Shown piece by piece: positions 1-7,667 of a stretch of DNA of 17,090 nt (position 1 is its first letter; each line of letters starts with the position of its first letter). The DNA is from CAYTSA01 sp964440345. Lineage in GTDB: Bacteria > Desulfobacterota > Desulfovibrionia > Desulfovibrionales > Desulfovibrionaceae. Under the pieces are notes generated by a model. The model was given only the letters and a program-made list of their open reading frames with translations, was not told the origin of the DNA and did not search any database. A program made the position numbers and the translations under genes. The stretch is taken from NCBI GenBank assembly GCA_964440345.1, contig CAYTSA010000088.1, positions 1 to 17,090 on the forward strand, in the 5' to 3' direction.

Positions 1-117
1 AATACAAAAAAACTCGTTATGTTCGGAAAACCAAACAGATAGAATGCGTTTGCAATCACAAATCTATCACCAACGAGGCGCCGCCTCCATGCCCAATGAA
101 GCATCAAGGTGAGCATT

Positions 118-147
118 AGGGCGGGAGGCCGCAAGGGCCGCCCCTAC
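118..147. repeat. REP-like GC-rich palindrome
   Basis: A GC-rich hairpin in non-coding DNA: the left arm GGGCGG-ga-GGCC (119-130) faces GGGCCGCCC (135-143) across a GCAA-type loop, followed by CTACA. The arms match except for two extra bases on the left. This composition (GGGCGGCC GCAA GGGCCGCCC CTACA) resembles short palindromic intergenic repeats that I associate with deltaproteobacterial genomes. The family assignment is from memory and needs a genome-wide copy count. Confidence 0.5.
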
Positions 148-222
148 ACTATGACGTATTAATGTAACGTATCGTGCGCGTACTGACCTGAGCCAACTTC
201 CTTCCTGCCCTGTAGCCGGCTT

Positions 223-243
223 GCCTGGCCAGCGCCGCCAGGC
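223..243. repeat. 7-bp perfect hairpin in the leader region
   Basis: GCCTGGC (223-229) and GCCAGGC (237-243) are perfect inverted repeats around a 7-nt loop. No T-tract follows on the + strand (next bases CGTGGATTTAAGGG), so it is a poor intrinsic terminator in that direction. It lies 26 bp upstream of the -35 box at 269. It may end a transcript from the left or be an operator. The rest of 1-268 shows no gene that I can support. Confidence 0.35.
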
Positions 244-268
244 CGTGGATTTAAGGGAATTTTCCTTG

Positions 269-296
269 TTGACATCACTCATGCAGTTCGTATACA
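269..296 (+). promoter_or_regulatory. Strong sigma70-type promoter for the PxxKW gene
   Basis: TTGACA at 269-274 is the exact consensus -35. It is followed, after a 16-bp spacer, by TATACA at 291-296 (ATACAT with a 17-bp spacer is equivalent). Transcription would start near 303, giving a leader of about 56 nt before the ATG at 359. It is one of the best promoter matches in the window and suggests that the small downstream gene is well expressed. Confidence 0.7.
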
Positions 297-358
297 TAAC
301 TTCTCTTTTTGAAAAATAGACGGCAACAGAACCTAGTTGCATGATGGAGGATATTTCC

Positions 359-634
359 ATGGCCAATCCCACTCTTGTCGGCGCAGAAAAAACCGCCGCC
401 GGCGTACTGTTCAACGGTTTCATTTTGGACCCTGTGGTCGAAAAATGCGAAGGTTGCGAGAGAATCAAGACCTTTGAAAATCAGGATTTTTGCTCCAGCT
501 ACGCCATGCCCCACGCGAAATGGGCAAACGGAGCCTGTAACTTTGCCACCCACGTGAAAGCCGAACTGGACAAGTCCGGCAAGGTGAAGATCAACCCGCT
601 GAAGGCTTCCAAGCGCGCCGCCCGCGGCCGCTAA
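359..634 (+). CDS. PxxKW family cysteine-rich protein
   Basis: A 91-aa cytoplasmic protein with no signal peptide or membrane segment. It has four cysteines (C30, C33, C45, C60), the first two as CxxC, and the sequence PHAKW at 51-55, which gives the PxxKW family its name. The biochemical role of the family is unknown; the cysteine spacing suggests a bound metal such as zinc or an iron-sulfur cluster (inference). The C-terminal tail is very basic (LKASKRAARGR). The ATG at 359 is chosen because GGAGG lies 8 nt upstream (346-350); an in-frame ATG at 341 sits before that site and is less likely. It stands alone between a strong promoter and a hairpin terminator, so it is monocistronic and probably abundant. 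The family is typical of sulfate-reducing deltaproteobacteria, which helps place the organism. Confidence 0.85.
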   Translation: MANPTLVGAEKTAAGVLFNGFILDPVVEKCEGCERIKTFENQDFCSSYAMPHAKWANGACNFATHVKAELDKSGKVKINPLKASKRAARGR

Positions 635-685
635 GTTTTCCGCCTGCTTTCAGGGGGCGGTGTTCGCGGTCAATGCATACGCTAC

Positions 686-729
686 GCGGCGGGTCGGCTA
701 TCGGTCCGCCGCATTTTCTGCTGCTTTTT
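686..729 (+). terminator. Intrinsic terminator after the PxxKW gene
   Basis: GCGGCGG (686-692) pairs perfectly with CCGCCGC (706-712), and the stem can extend inward through G-T, T-G, C-G and G-C pairs to a small loop. T4 follows at 714-717 and T5 at 725-729. A weaker hairpin, CCGCCT/GGGCGG (640-660), lies just after the stop codon. The terminator ends 23 bp before the next start codon, so the M20 gene may depend on readthrough or a promoter not seen here. Confidence 0.6.
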
Positions 730-752
730 CCGGCGCCCCCACAGGATATCCA

Positions 753-1979
753 ATGCAAACACTTTTGCTGGATCACATAGCCGCAAGCCAGGACCACGTT
801 GTCGAACTGCAGCGCAGCCTTGTCGCCATTCCCGCCTTGGGGCCGGAAAACGGCGGCCAGGGCGAATTGCAAAAGGTAGAGCATCTGACCCAGGTGCTCC
901 AAGGATACGGCGTGGACCGCCTGGAACGCATAGACGCGCCAGACGCCCGCGTATCCTGCGGATTTCGGCCCAGCCTGGCCGCCGTCATCCCCGGCCAGGA
1001 CGCGTCGCGCACCTTCTGGGTCATCTCGCATACAGACGTGGTGCCCGCCGGCGACTTGTCTCTGTGGACCGGCGACCCCTTTACGCTGCGCGTAGAAGGC
1101 GACACGCTCATAGGCCGCGGCGTGGAGGACAACCACGCAGGCATGGTCTCGTCCTTGCTCCTGGTCCGCGCGCTGCAGGAGAAGTCCGTGACGCCTCCCC
1201 TGAATTTGGGCCTGCTCTTTGTGGCGGACGAGGAGACCGGCTCTCGGTTCGGTCTGGATTACGTGGTCAAAGAGCGGCCGGACCTGTTTTCAGACAACGA
1301 TCTTTTTCTTGTGCCGGATTTTGGCTCGCCGGATTCCTCTTTGCTGGAGGTGGCGGAAAAATCCATGTTTTGGCTCAAGGTGACGGTCATCGGCAAGCAG
1401 TGCCACGCTTCGACGCCCAACGCTGGGATCAACACTCTGCGCGCCGCCGCAGACTTTATCGTGCGCCTGGACGAGCTGGACCAGCTGTTCCCAGCTCAGG
1501 ATTCGTTGTTCGATCCTGCCCGGTCCACTTTTGAGCCCACCAAAAAAGAAGCCAATGTGCCCAACGTGAACACCATCCCCGGTTTGGACGTGTTTTATGT
1601 GGATTGCCGGGTGCTGCCGGAATACGAGCTGGAAGACGTGTTTTCATTTTTTGAAAAAACAGCCCAAAAAATTGAAGAAAAACACGGCGTTCGCATTGAG
1701 CTGGAGCAGCAAATATTCGACCAGGCTGCGCCGGCTACAGCTCTGGACAGCGAGATAGTGGTCAAGCTGCAGGCCGCCATCAAAGAAACCTACCAGGTGG
1801 ACGCCGCGCCAAAAGGCATAGGCGGCGGCACCGTGGCGGCGTTTTTGCGCCGCCAGGGGTATCCTGCTGCGGTATGGGGCACCTGCATGCACAACGCCCA
1901 CCAGCCGGACGAGAAGGCCTTCATCAGCACCCAGGTAAAGGACGCTGAGGTCATGGCCCGGATGCTCATGGCTGACTAA
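753..1979 (+). CDS. M20 family metallohydrolase (DapE/ArgE-like)
   Basis: A 408-aa cytoplasmic zinc-dependent amidohydrolase or peptidase of the M20/DapE-ArgE superfamily. The expected metal ligands are all visible: H93 in SHTD, the bridging D126 in GRGVEDNHAG, catalytic E160 and ligand E161 in ADEETGS, D189 in VPDFGSP and H383 in MHNAHQPDE. H218 in the KQCHAS segment fits the dimerisation lid. A frame reaching back to 660 would run through the terminator, so I take ATG 753, which has AGGA 6 nt upstream. The substrate cannot be read from sequence: succinyl-diaminopimelate, acetylornithine and dipeptides are all possible. dapF and dapA lie 11 kb away, but proximity is weak evidence for DapE. 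The stop codon is 5 nt from the mnmG start, so the two are probably co-transcribed. Confidence 0.85.
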   Translation: MQTLLLDHIAASQDHVVELQRSLVAIPALGPENGGQGELQKVEHLTQVLQGYGVDRLERIDAPDARVSCGFRPSLAAVIPGQDASRTFWVISHTDVVPAGDLSLWTGDPFTLRVEGDTLIGRGVEDNHAGMVSSLLLVRALQEKSVTPPLNLGLLFVADEETGSRFGLDYVVKERPDLFSDNDLFLVPDFGSPDSSLLEVAEKSMFWLKVTVIGKQCHASTPNAGINTLRAAADFIVRLDELDQLFPAQDSLFDPARSTFEPTKKEANVPNVNTIPGLDVFYVDCRVLPEYELEDVFSFFEKTAQKIEEKHGVRIELEQQIFDQAAPATALDSEIVVKLQAAIKETYQVDAAPKGIGGGTVAAFLRRQGYPAAVWGTCMHNAHQPDEKAFISTQVKDAEVMARMLMAD

Positions 1980-1984
1980 ACGCA

Positions 1985-3868
1985 GTGGACTACCAGACTC
2001 CTCCCGACATATTCGACCTTGTGGTGGCGGGCGCGGGCCACGCCGGCTGCGAGGCGGCCATGGCGGCTTCGCGGCTGGGCCTTACCGTGCTGCTGCTGAC
2101 CATTAACGTGGACCGCATTGGCCATTTGTCTTGCAATCCGGCCATAGGCGGCTTGGCCAAGGGCCACATGGTCAAGGAAATTGACGCCCTGGGCGGGGTG
2201 ATGGGCCGCTGGGCGGACGCCGCGGGCATCCAGTTCCGGAAGCTGAACACCAGCAAGGGCCCGGCAGTGCGAGCCACCAGGGCTCAGATAGACCGCAGCG
2301 CCTATATGAAGGCCTCCCAGGCCGAGCTGTTTCAGCAACGCAACCTCTGGATCCGCCAGGACACCGCCGTAGCCCTGCTGCTGGAGCAGGGCCGTTGCGC
2401 TGGCGTGCGCGGCTCCTACGGCGAGGAATTCCGCGCCCGGGCCACGCTGCTGACCACCGGCACCTTTTTGCGCGGGCTCATCCATGTGGGGCTGGACAAT
2501 TTTCCAGGCGGGCGCATGGGCGACCCCCCGTCCGCCACGCTCTCCGACAGTTTGCGCGAAGCCGGGCTGCAGCTGGGCCGGCTGAAAACCGGCACCACGC
2601 CCCGGCTGCTCAAATCCTCCATTGATTATTCCGCCATGGAGGTCCAGCCCGGGGACGCCCCGCCGCCGCTCTTCAGCTGCATGTCCCAAAAAGTCGTGCT
2701 GGAGCAGGTTCCCTGTTGGCTCACCTGGACCAACCAGGCTACCCACGAGGCCATCAGGTCCGGCTTCGAGCGCTCTCCCATGTTTACCGGCGTTATCACT
2801 GGCACGGGGGCGCGCTACTGCCCGTCCATTGAAGACAAGATCGCCCGCTTTCCGGACAAGGATCGGCACCAGATTTTTGTGGAGCCCGAAGGATTGCACT
2901 CGCCCGAGGTCTATCCCAACGGCATTCCCACCAGCTTGCCTTTGGACGTGCAGAAAAAGCTGCTGGCCACCGTGCCCGGGCTGGAAAAGGCGCTCATCGT
3001 GCGGCCAGGCTATGCCATAGAATATGATTACGCCGACCCCACCCAACTGCACAGTACCCTGGAAACACAAACAACGCCCGGGCTCTACCTGGCCGGACAG
3101 ATCAACGGCACCTCCGGCTACGAAGAAGCTGCAGCCCAGGGGTTGTGGGCGGCGTGCAACATCTTTTGCTCTCTTACCGGTCAGCCGCCGTTCATCCTGG
3201 GCCGTGATCAGGCCTACATAGGCGTGCTGGTGGACGACCTGGTGACCAAGGGAACCAGCGAGCCGTACCGCATGTTCACCTCACGGGCGGAACATCGGCT
3301 GCTGCTGCGCGAAGACAACGCCGACGCCCGGCTGACCCCAGTGGGCCGAGAGCTGGGCCTGGTGGGTGATGCGCAGTGGCGGATATTTTGTGACAAACGC
3401 ACTCAGGTTAATGCAGTGCTTGAAGGATTTCGCCAGCGCCGGGTAAAACCTGATGCAACTGTCCGTGAAGTTTTGGAAAAACTTGGCGGAAGGGCGCCCG
3501 GCAAGGCCGTGGAGCTGGCCGCGTTGCTGCGGCAGCCGCAGCTTTGCATTCGCGACTTTGCCGCGTTCTGGCCGGAAGTGTTAGATTTTTCTGACGCAGC
3601 GTTGGACCAAGCCGAGGTGGAGCTGAAGTACGAAGGCTACCTGAAACGGCAACAGGAGCTGGTGCTGCGGTCCCGCCAGCTTGAGGACCAGCCCCTGCCC
3701 CTGGATATGGACTTTGCCAAAGTACACGGTCTTTCCCGCGAAGTAGTTGAAAAACTGCACAAAATACGACCGGCCACGCTGGGCCAGGCCGGCCGCATTT
3801 CCGGCGTCACCCCGGCGGCGCTTTCATGTCTGGAGGTGCATCTAAAAAAGCTGGGCAGGGGGGAGTAA
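1985..3868 (+). CDS. mnmG: tRNA uridine-5-carboxymethylaminomethyl(34) synthesis enzyme MnmG
   Basis: The FAD-binding subunit that, with the GTPase MnmE, installs the (carboxymethyl)aminomethyl group on wobble U34 of tRNAs. It is 627 aa, the usual length. The N-terminal dinucleotide-binding motif GAGHAGCEAA is at residues 16-25, followed by the signature CNPAIGGLAKGH (50-61). The CPSIEDKIARFPDKDRHQ segment, the YEEAAAQG segment and the conserved C-terminal helical end (RISGVTPAALSCLEVHLKK) are all present. The start is GTG at 1985 with no clear ribosome site. It lies 5 nt after the M20 stop, so translational coupling is likely. mnmE is not in the window. No convincing terminator follows the stop. 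Confidence 0.96.
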   Translation: MDYQTPPDIFDLVVAGAGHAGCEAAMAASRLGLTVLLLTINVDRIGHLSCNPAIGGLAKGHMVKEIDALGGVMGRWADAAGIQFRKLNTSKGPAVRATRAQIDRSAYMKASQAELFQQRNLWIRQDTAVALLLEQGRCAGVRGSYGEEFRARATLLTTGTFLRGLIHVGLDNFPGGRMGDPPSATLSDSLREAGLQLGRLKTGTTPRLLKSSIDYSAMEVQPGDAPPPLFSCMSQKVVLEQVPCWLTWTNQATHEAIRSGFERSPMFTGVITGTGARYCPSIEDKIARFPDKDRHQIFVEPEGLHSPEVYPNGIPTSLPLDVQKKLLATVPGLEKALIVRPGYAIEYDYADPTQLHSTLETQTTPGLYLAGQINGTSGYEEAAAQGLWAACNIFCSLTGQPPFILGRDQAYIGVLVDDLVTKGTSEPYRMFTSRAEHRLLLREDNADARLTPVGRELGLVGDAQWRIFCDKRTQVNAVLEGFRQRRVKPDATVREVLEKLGGRAPGKAVELAALLRQPQLCIRDFAAFWPEVLDFSDAALDQAEVELKYEGYLKRQQELVLRSRQLEDQPLPLDMDFAKVHGLSREVVEKLHKIRPATLGQAGRISGVTPAALSCLEVHLKKLGRGE

Positions 3869-3901
3869 GTGGCGGATGTTTTGTTCCGGGTTCTTGTCTG
3901 A

Positions 3902-3951
3902 CATGTTTTCGACTGGCATGTTTTGACGTACATGATGTTTCGCCGTATACT
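3902..3951 (+). promoter_or_regulatory. Promoter with overlapping CATG repeats, upstream of the PilZ gene
   Basis: TTGACG (3923-3928), a 17-bp spacer and TATACT (3946-3951) form a near-consensus sigma70 promoter. CATGTTTT occurs at 3902-3909 and again at 3917-3924, overlapping the -35 box, with a looser CATGATGTTT at 3931. The spacing is 14-15 bp. Direct repeats in this position could be an operator, but no regulator is known (inference). Confidence 0.65.
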
Positions 3952-4035
3952 TTGTCTCATCATGCATGACGCCGCTCCCAGGATTTGCGACCCCGGCAAA
4001 AAGCCGCCCGGCCAAGCTTTGTCGTTTGGAAAACC

Positions 4036-5079
4036 ATGGACATGACCTATCTGGAACAGGTGCGCCAAGGCTTCGGCGGTTTGGGCGTGTCCAGGGAATT
4101 TATGATCTATGTCATCCTGGTTCTGGCCCTGGCCGGCGCCATCTTTATTATTGGCCACGGTTTTAACGCTCTACGCAAGCGGCTGAGCCTCAAGCTGCTG
4201 CCTTCCAACTGGATTGTCAATCAACTGCGCATTGCCTCCATTCTGAACCAGGCCGTGGAACAAAGAGCCGTGGTGGAGCTGCAGTTTCTCCCCGCAGACG
4301 AGGAGCGGCAGTCCATAACCTGCATTCCTGTGGAAGCCAAGAACGGCTCCCTGGCCCTGGATATCAACCACGCCATCAAAGCGAACAGCACGTGGATGCA
4401 GCGCCCTGTGCAGGGAACGTTTCGCGTGGCCGACAAGCGCGGCCTCATGTCCTTTTATCTTTTCACCTCCATTATCCAAGGCGTTTCCGTTAAATCCAAA
4501 GACCTTGTCCGGCTGGACCTGGACTCGCCCAGCAAGCTGGAGCTGCACCAAAAGCGGGCTTTTTTACGGCTGGAGCCGCCGGAAGAATACATTCTGGGAG
4601 TCGCCATATGGCCGGAGGACCGTCTGCCAACCGGCGCCGACAGCCGCAAGTTGAAAAAATGGGGCAAGCCGCCTTTGAGCTATTCACCAGAGCATTCTTT
4701 GAATTCCTTGCGGTTAAAAAATATTTCTGCGGGCGGCGTCCGGTTTATGGTTTCCCGGGAAGCCGTCAAAGCTACAGGGGTCGATCTGGCCATAGGCGCC
4801 AGGATTGCCCTGTTGCTGGACGTGTACGATCCTGCCGCCAGAAAGCGCCGCCGGTTTTTGTTGTTGTGCCGGGTGCGCAACCATTTTGAAGATTTTTCCC
4901 AAAAATGCATAGATATCGGCGCACAATTCCGGCACTGGGGAAGACTGGACGGCGATACAAGCGGCTTGCGCTGGGAGGCGTTGACGGACGAGGGACTGGA
5001 TCCGCTTTCCAGCTGGATAATGCAGCGGCACCTGGAGCAAGTGCGGATGCTTGACGAGGAAGAAGACGAGTGGGGTTGA
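4036..5079 (+). CDS. Membrane-anchored PilZ domain protein, probable c-di-GMP receptor
   Basis: A 347-aa protein with one N-terminal membrane helix (about residues 22-43) followed by a basic stretch (NALRKRLSLK), so the bulk should be cytoplasmic. A middle region (about 60-165) resembles the YcgR-type N-terminal barrel that precedes PilZ in flagellar brakes. The PilZ domain (about 172-305) starts with the c-di-GMP binding motif RxxxR (R174, R178 in KRAFLRLE) and has the second motif N-x-S-x-x-G (N229-G234 in NISAGG), so binding looks intact. The tail is acidic (EEEDEW). ATG 4036 is chosen because it follows TTTGGA and the promoter at 3923-3951; a TTG at 3985 is a poorer start. A GGDEF protein is encoded at 8800. 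The target process is unknown; motility or envelope functions are possible. Confidence 0.82.
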   Translation: MDMTYLEQVRQGFGGLGVSREFMIYVILVLALAGAIFIIGHGFNALRKRLSLKLLPSNWIVNQLRIASILNQAVEQRAVVELQFLPADEERQSITCIPVEAKNGSLALDINHAIKANSTWMQRPVQGTFRVADKRGLMSFYLFTSIIQGVSVKSKDLVRLDLDSPSKLELHQKRAFLRLEPPEEYILGVAIWPEDRLPTGADSRKLKKWGKPPLSYSPEHSLNSLRLKNISAGGVRFMVSREAVKATGVDLAIGARIALLLDVYDPAARKRRRFLLLCRVRNHFEDFSQKCIDIGAQFRHWGRLDGDTSGLRWEALTDEGLDPLSSWIMQRHLEQVRMLDEEEDEWG

Positions 5080-5099
5080 TGCGTTGATGCGTTAGCCTG

Positions 5100-5128
5100 T
5101 TGCCAAGCACTGCAATACTGCGTACACA
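5100..5128 (+). promoter_or_regulatory. Possible promoter for the CBS-lnt-prfB group
   Basis: TTGCCA (5100-5105) and TACACA (5123-5128) are separated by 17 bp in the 119-bp gap before the CBS gene. The match is moderate. Just upstream, TTGATGCG is tandemly repeated across the PilZ stop codon (about 5076-5092), with no obvious role. Confidence 0.35.
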
Positions 5129-5186
5129 CTGGCGCATGGCTGGGCGCTGTGATTGCGGGTCAGCCGGGCCGCTAAAACAATATTGC

Positions 5187-5201
5187 AAGGAGGTAGCGTT
5201 G
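5187..5201 (+). promoter_or_regulatory. Shine-Dalgarno that fixes a TTG start
   Basis: AAGGAGGT at 5187-5194 is a full anti-16S match and sits 4 nt before TTG 5199-5201. It decides the start of the CBS gene. The frame is open further upstream to 5100, but that stretch shows no homology and has no comparable ribosome site. Confidence 0.75.
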
Positions 5202-6065
5202 GACGAGAATACTGACAGTCGATTCTGGTCCGTCATCGGCAAGGTGTTCGGGATCAAAAACGACCCGCCAGTAGAAGGGGCCATCATGGACGCACTGCAG
5301 GAAGGCGAGCTGCGTTCCGACGAGGTGGCCATGCTCCTCAACGTTCTGCGGCTGGGCCGCAAGCAGGTGCAGGAAATCGTCATCCCCCGGCCGGATATTG
5401 TCTGCGCAGAAGCCGAAAGCACCATCGGCGACGTGGCTGAGCTCATCGTCAGTTCCGGCCATTCGCGCATTCCTTTGTACGAAGACAACCGGGACCATAT
5501 GGTGGGCGTAGTTCACGCCAAAGACCTGATGCACTACCTTCGCCAGCCGGACGGCGGCGCCAAGCCGGCCCGGAAGCTGATGCGCACGCCGTTTTTCATT
5601 CCGGAAACCAAAAACGTTAAAGACCTGCTGCAGGAATTTCGCACCCGCAAAGTACATCTGGCCATAGCGCTTGACGAATACGGCGGAACGTCTGGCCTGG
5701 TGACCTTTGAAGACGTGCTGGAGGAGATAGTGGGAGAAATAGAGGACGAGCACGACCTGCCCCGTCCTGAAGAGATACAGGTGCTCGACGCGTCCACGCT
5801 GCTTATCTCCGGCCGGGCGGACCTGGACGATTTGCAGAAGCGCATAGGGCTGCAGTTGGACTCTGACCAAGTGGAGACCATAGGCGGCTACCTGAGCGAA
5901 CTGGCCGGCCGCGTACCCGAAGAAGGCGAACGCTTTACCCTGTCCGGCTATGGCCTGACTGTGGAGGAGGCAGACGCCAAGCAAATCCGTTGGCTCAAAG
6001 TGGAGCCCCCCGATCCGCTGGACGAAGCACTCGTTAAAGCATTGCAGCAAAAAAGCCAAGGGTAA
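5199..6065 (+). CDS. CBS-pair/CorC domain protein (YbeX/CorC type)
   Basis: A 288-aa soluble protein with two CBS domains (about 63-115 and 128-185) and a C-terminal CorC/HlyC transporter-associated domain (about 195-270). The family hallmark DEYGGTSGLVTFEDVLEEIV lies at 159-178 and continues into the acidic GEIEDEHD. The N-terminal membrane DUF21 domain of full CNNM-type transporters is absent, so it matches the short E. coli YbeX (CorC) form. CBS domains bind adenosine nucleotides; the short forms are linked to Mg/Co efflux and more recently to ribosome homeostasis. The start is TTG 5199 with a perfect Shine-Dalgarno. lnt follows after 7 nt, the same ybeX-lnt order as in E. coli, which supports the call. 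Confidence 0.9.
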   Translation: MDENTDSRFWSVIGKVFGIKNDPPVEGAIMDALQEGELRSDEVAMLLNVLRLGRKQVQEIVIPRPDIVCAEAESTIGDVAELIVSSGHSRIPLYEDNRDHMVGVVHAKDLMHYLRQPDGGAKPARKLMRTPFFIPETKNVKDLLQEFRTRKVHLAIALDEYGGTSGLVTFEDVLEEIVGEIEDEHDLPRPEEIQVLDASTLLISGRADLDDLQKRIGLQLDSDQVETIGGYLSELAGRVPEEGERFTLSGYGLTVEEADAKQIRWLKVEPPDPLDEALVKALQQKSQG

Positions 6066-6072
6066 GCGCTGC

Positions 6073-7632
6073 ATGACCTGGACATTGTTAACCATTGCCG
6101 GGGCCTTTGCCGGATTTGCCAATCCTGTGTTCCATTTTCCGGCGGCGGTGTTGTTGTTGCCGGCCGGGGTGCTTGTCTTGGGCATGTCCAGCACAACGCC
6201 GGGCCAGGCTTTTCGCCGCTGCTGGCTGGCCGGGGGGCTGGCCTACGCCGCCTGTCTGTACTGGACGGCGCTGCCCCTGCATAATCACGCCGCCATTTCC
6301 CTGCCTCTGGCCGCGGCCGCGGCGCTGTTGCTTTCATTTTACGTGGGCTTGTACGCCGGCGTGTTCGGCGCCATAGCCCGGCGCATCTTGCACCGGCTCC
6401 CCTGGTTTTGGGCTGGCTTGTGCGGGGGTCTGGCCTGGGCGCTGCTGGAAATGCTGCGCGGCGTATTGTTTTCCGGTTTCCCCTGGGCGGTGTTGCCGTC
6501 GGCGTTTGTCCCCTGGCCGGAGATGCTGCAAGGACTCGCCTTGGGCGGCGTTTGGGCCGTTTCCGGTCTGCTTGCTGCTGCAGCATGCTGGCTGGCTTTG
6601 CCTGCGGCGCGTCCCGGCGCTGTGGCCGGCCCCCTGACGGCCGGGTCGCTTCTACTGATGGCGCTGTTCGGCTATGGCGGCTGGGCTCTACAGCAACCGC
6701 CGCCGCCCAGCAGCGGCGCTGCTGTAGTAGCCATGGTGCAAGGAAACGTAGACCAGACAGTCAAATGGGAGGAATCGTTCCAAAAAAAAACCATACAGCT
6801 GTATGCAGACCTGACCAGAAAGGCGCTGCAGAATGGCCCGGCCGATCTGGTGGTCTGGCCGGAGACGGCTTTGCCGTTCTATCTGCAGGACATTAGCGAT
6901 CTCTCTTTGGAAGTCCGCTCCTTTGTGGTGGAAACACAGACCCCGCTGCTGACAGGAGCGCCGGCCTATACCATGGTCGAGCCGCCAGACTCGTTCGATA
7001 TTTACAACAGCGCCATGCTGCTCAAACCCAACGGGCAAACGCATTCTGTTTACGATAAAGAGCATCTTGTTCCCTTTGGCGAATACATGCCGTTTGGCGA
7101 GTATTTACCGTTTGCCAAAAAACTCACCCACGGAACGCAAGACTTTACGCCGGGCAAGCGCACCGGCCCGCTTGTCCGTATGAACCTTGCCTTGGGCGTA
7201 CTCATTTGCTATGAAACGATTTTCCCCGAACTGACCCAAAAACGCGTGGAAGAAGGCGCAAATCTGTTTGTCAACATTTCCAATGACGCGTGGTTCGGCC
7301 GCACATCAGCGCCGTTGCAGCATTTGCACTTGAGTGCGCTACGGGCAGTCGAGCAGGGGCGAACGCTTGCACGGGCCACAAATACAGGCATTTCCGCGGT
7401 AGTGGACAGTAGGGGCCGCATATATAAGCGGACAGGCGTGTACGAGCAGGCTGTTGTGAGAGTTGACGCCCCGCTGCATACGCACAAAACTTTATTTCAC
7501 CGATGGTCCGCAATCGTGCATTGGGCGATGATTCTGGTCTTTGCGGTACTGGGAGTATGGGGACTGGCCAAGCCTGGGCAAAAGGACGACGTGGTCAAGC
7601 CAAGGAAGAAGCCTATTTTTAGAAAAAAATAA
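6073..7632 (+). CDS. lnt: Apolipoprotein N-acyltransferase
   Basis: An inner-membrane enzyme that transfers a third acyl chain from phospholipid to the N-terminal cysteine of lipoproteins, the last step of lipoprotein maturation. It is 519 aa. The first 210 residues are mostly hydrophobic helices; a nitrilase-like domain follows (about 216-470), then a final membrane helix (about 480-498) and a basic tail (KPRKKPIFRKK). The catalytic triad is visible: E264 in VWPETALP, K329 in YDKEHLVPFGEY and C379 in LICYETIF. The NISNDAWFG (401-409) and RATNTG (434-439) motifs are also present. ATG 6073 follows the CBS gene by 7 nt, with AAGG about 13 nt upstream. An A9 run (6782-6790) encodes QKKT and could be slippage-prone. 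prfB starts 35 nt after the stop, so one transcript is likely. Confidence 0.95.
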   Translation: MTWTLLTIAGAFAGFANPVFHFPAAVLLLPAGVLVLGMSSTTPGQAFRRCWLAGGLAYAACLYWTALPLHNHAAISLPLAAAAALLLSFYVGLYAGVFGAIARRILHRLPWFWAGLCGGLAWALLEMLRGVLFSGFPWAVLPSAFVPWPEMLQGLALGGVWAVSGLLAAAACWLALPAARPGAVAGPLTAGSLLLMALFGYGGWALQQPPPPSSGAAVVAMVQGNVDQTVKWEESFQKKTIQLYADLTRKALQNGPADLVVWPETALPFYLQDISDLSLEVRSFVVETQTPLLTGAPAYTMVEPPDSFDIYNSAMLLKPNGQTHSVYDKEHLVPFGEYMPFGEYLPFAKKLTHGTQDFTPGKRTGPLVRMNLALGVLICYETIFPELTQKRVEEGANLFVNISNDAWFGRTSAPLQHLHLSALRAVEQGRTLARATNTGISAVVDSRGRIYKRTGVYEQAVVRVDAPLHTHKTLFHRWSAIVHWAMILVFAVLGVWGLAKPGQKDDVVKPRKKPIFRKK

Positions 7633-7667
7633 ATGAAAAATAATCGTTACGGAGAACTGAAACTACC

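Noticed and set aside
67..553. Minus-strand open frames in the left non-coding region
   Set aside because: They cross the repeats, the promoter and the PxxKW gene, and the translations look random.
1976..3070. Long open frame (364 codons) on the minus strand across mnmG
   Set aside because: It is antisense to a clearly conserved gene, of low-complexity composition typical of GC-rich shadow frames.
5172..6194. Long minus-strand open frame (340 codons) across the CBS gene
   Set aside because: It is antisense to a gene with unmistakable CBS and CorC motifs and has no recognisable domain.
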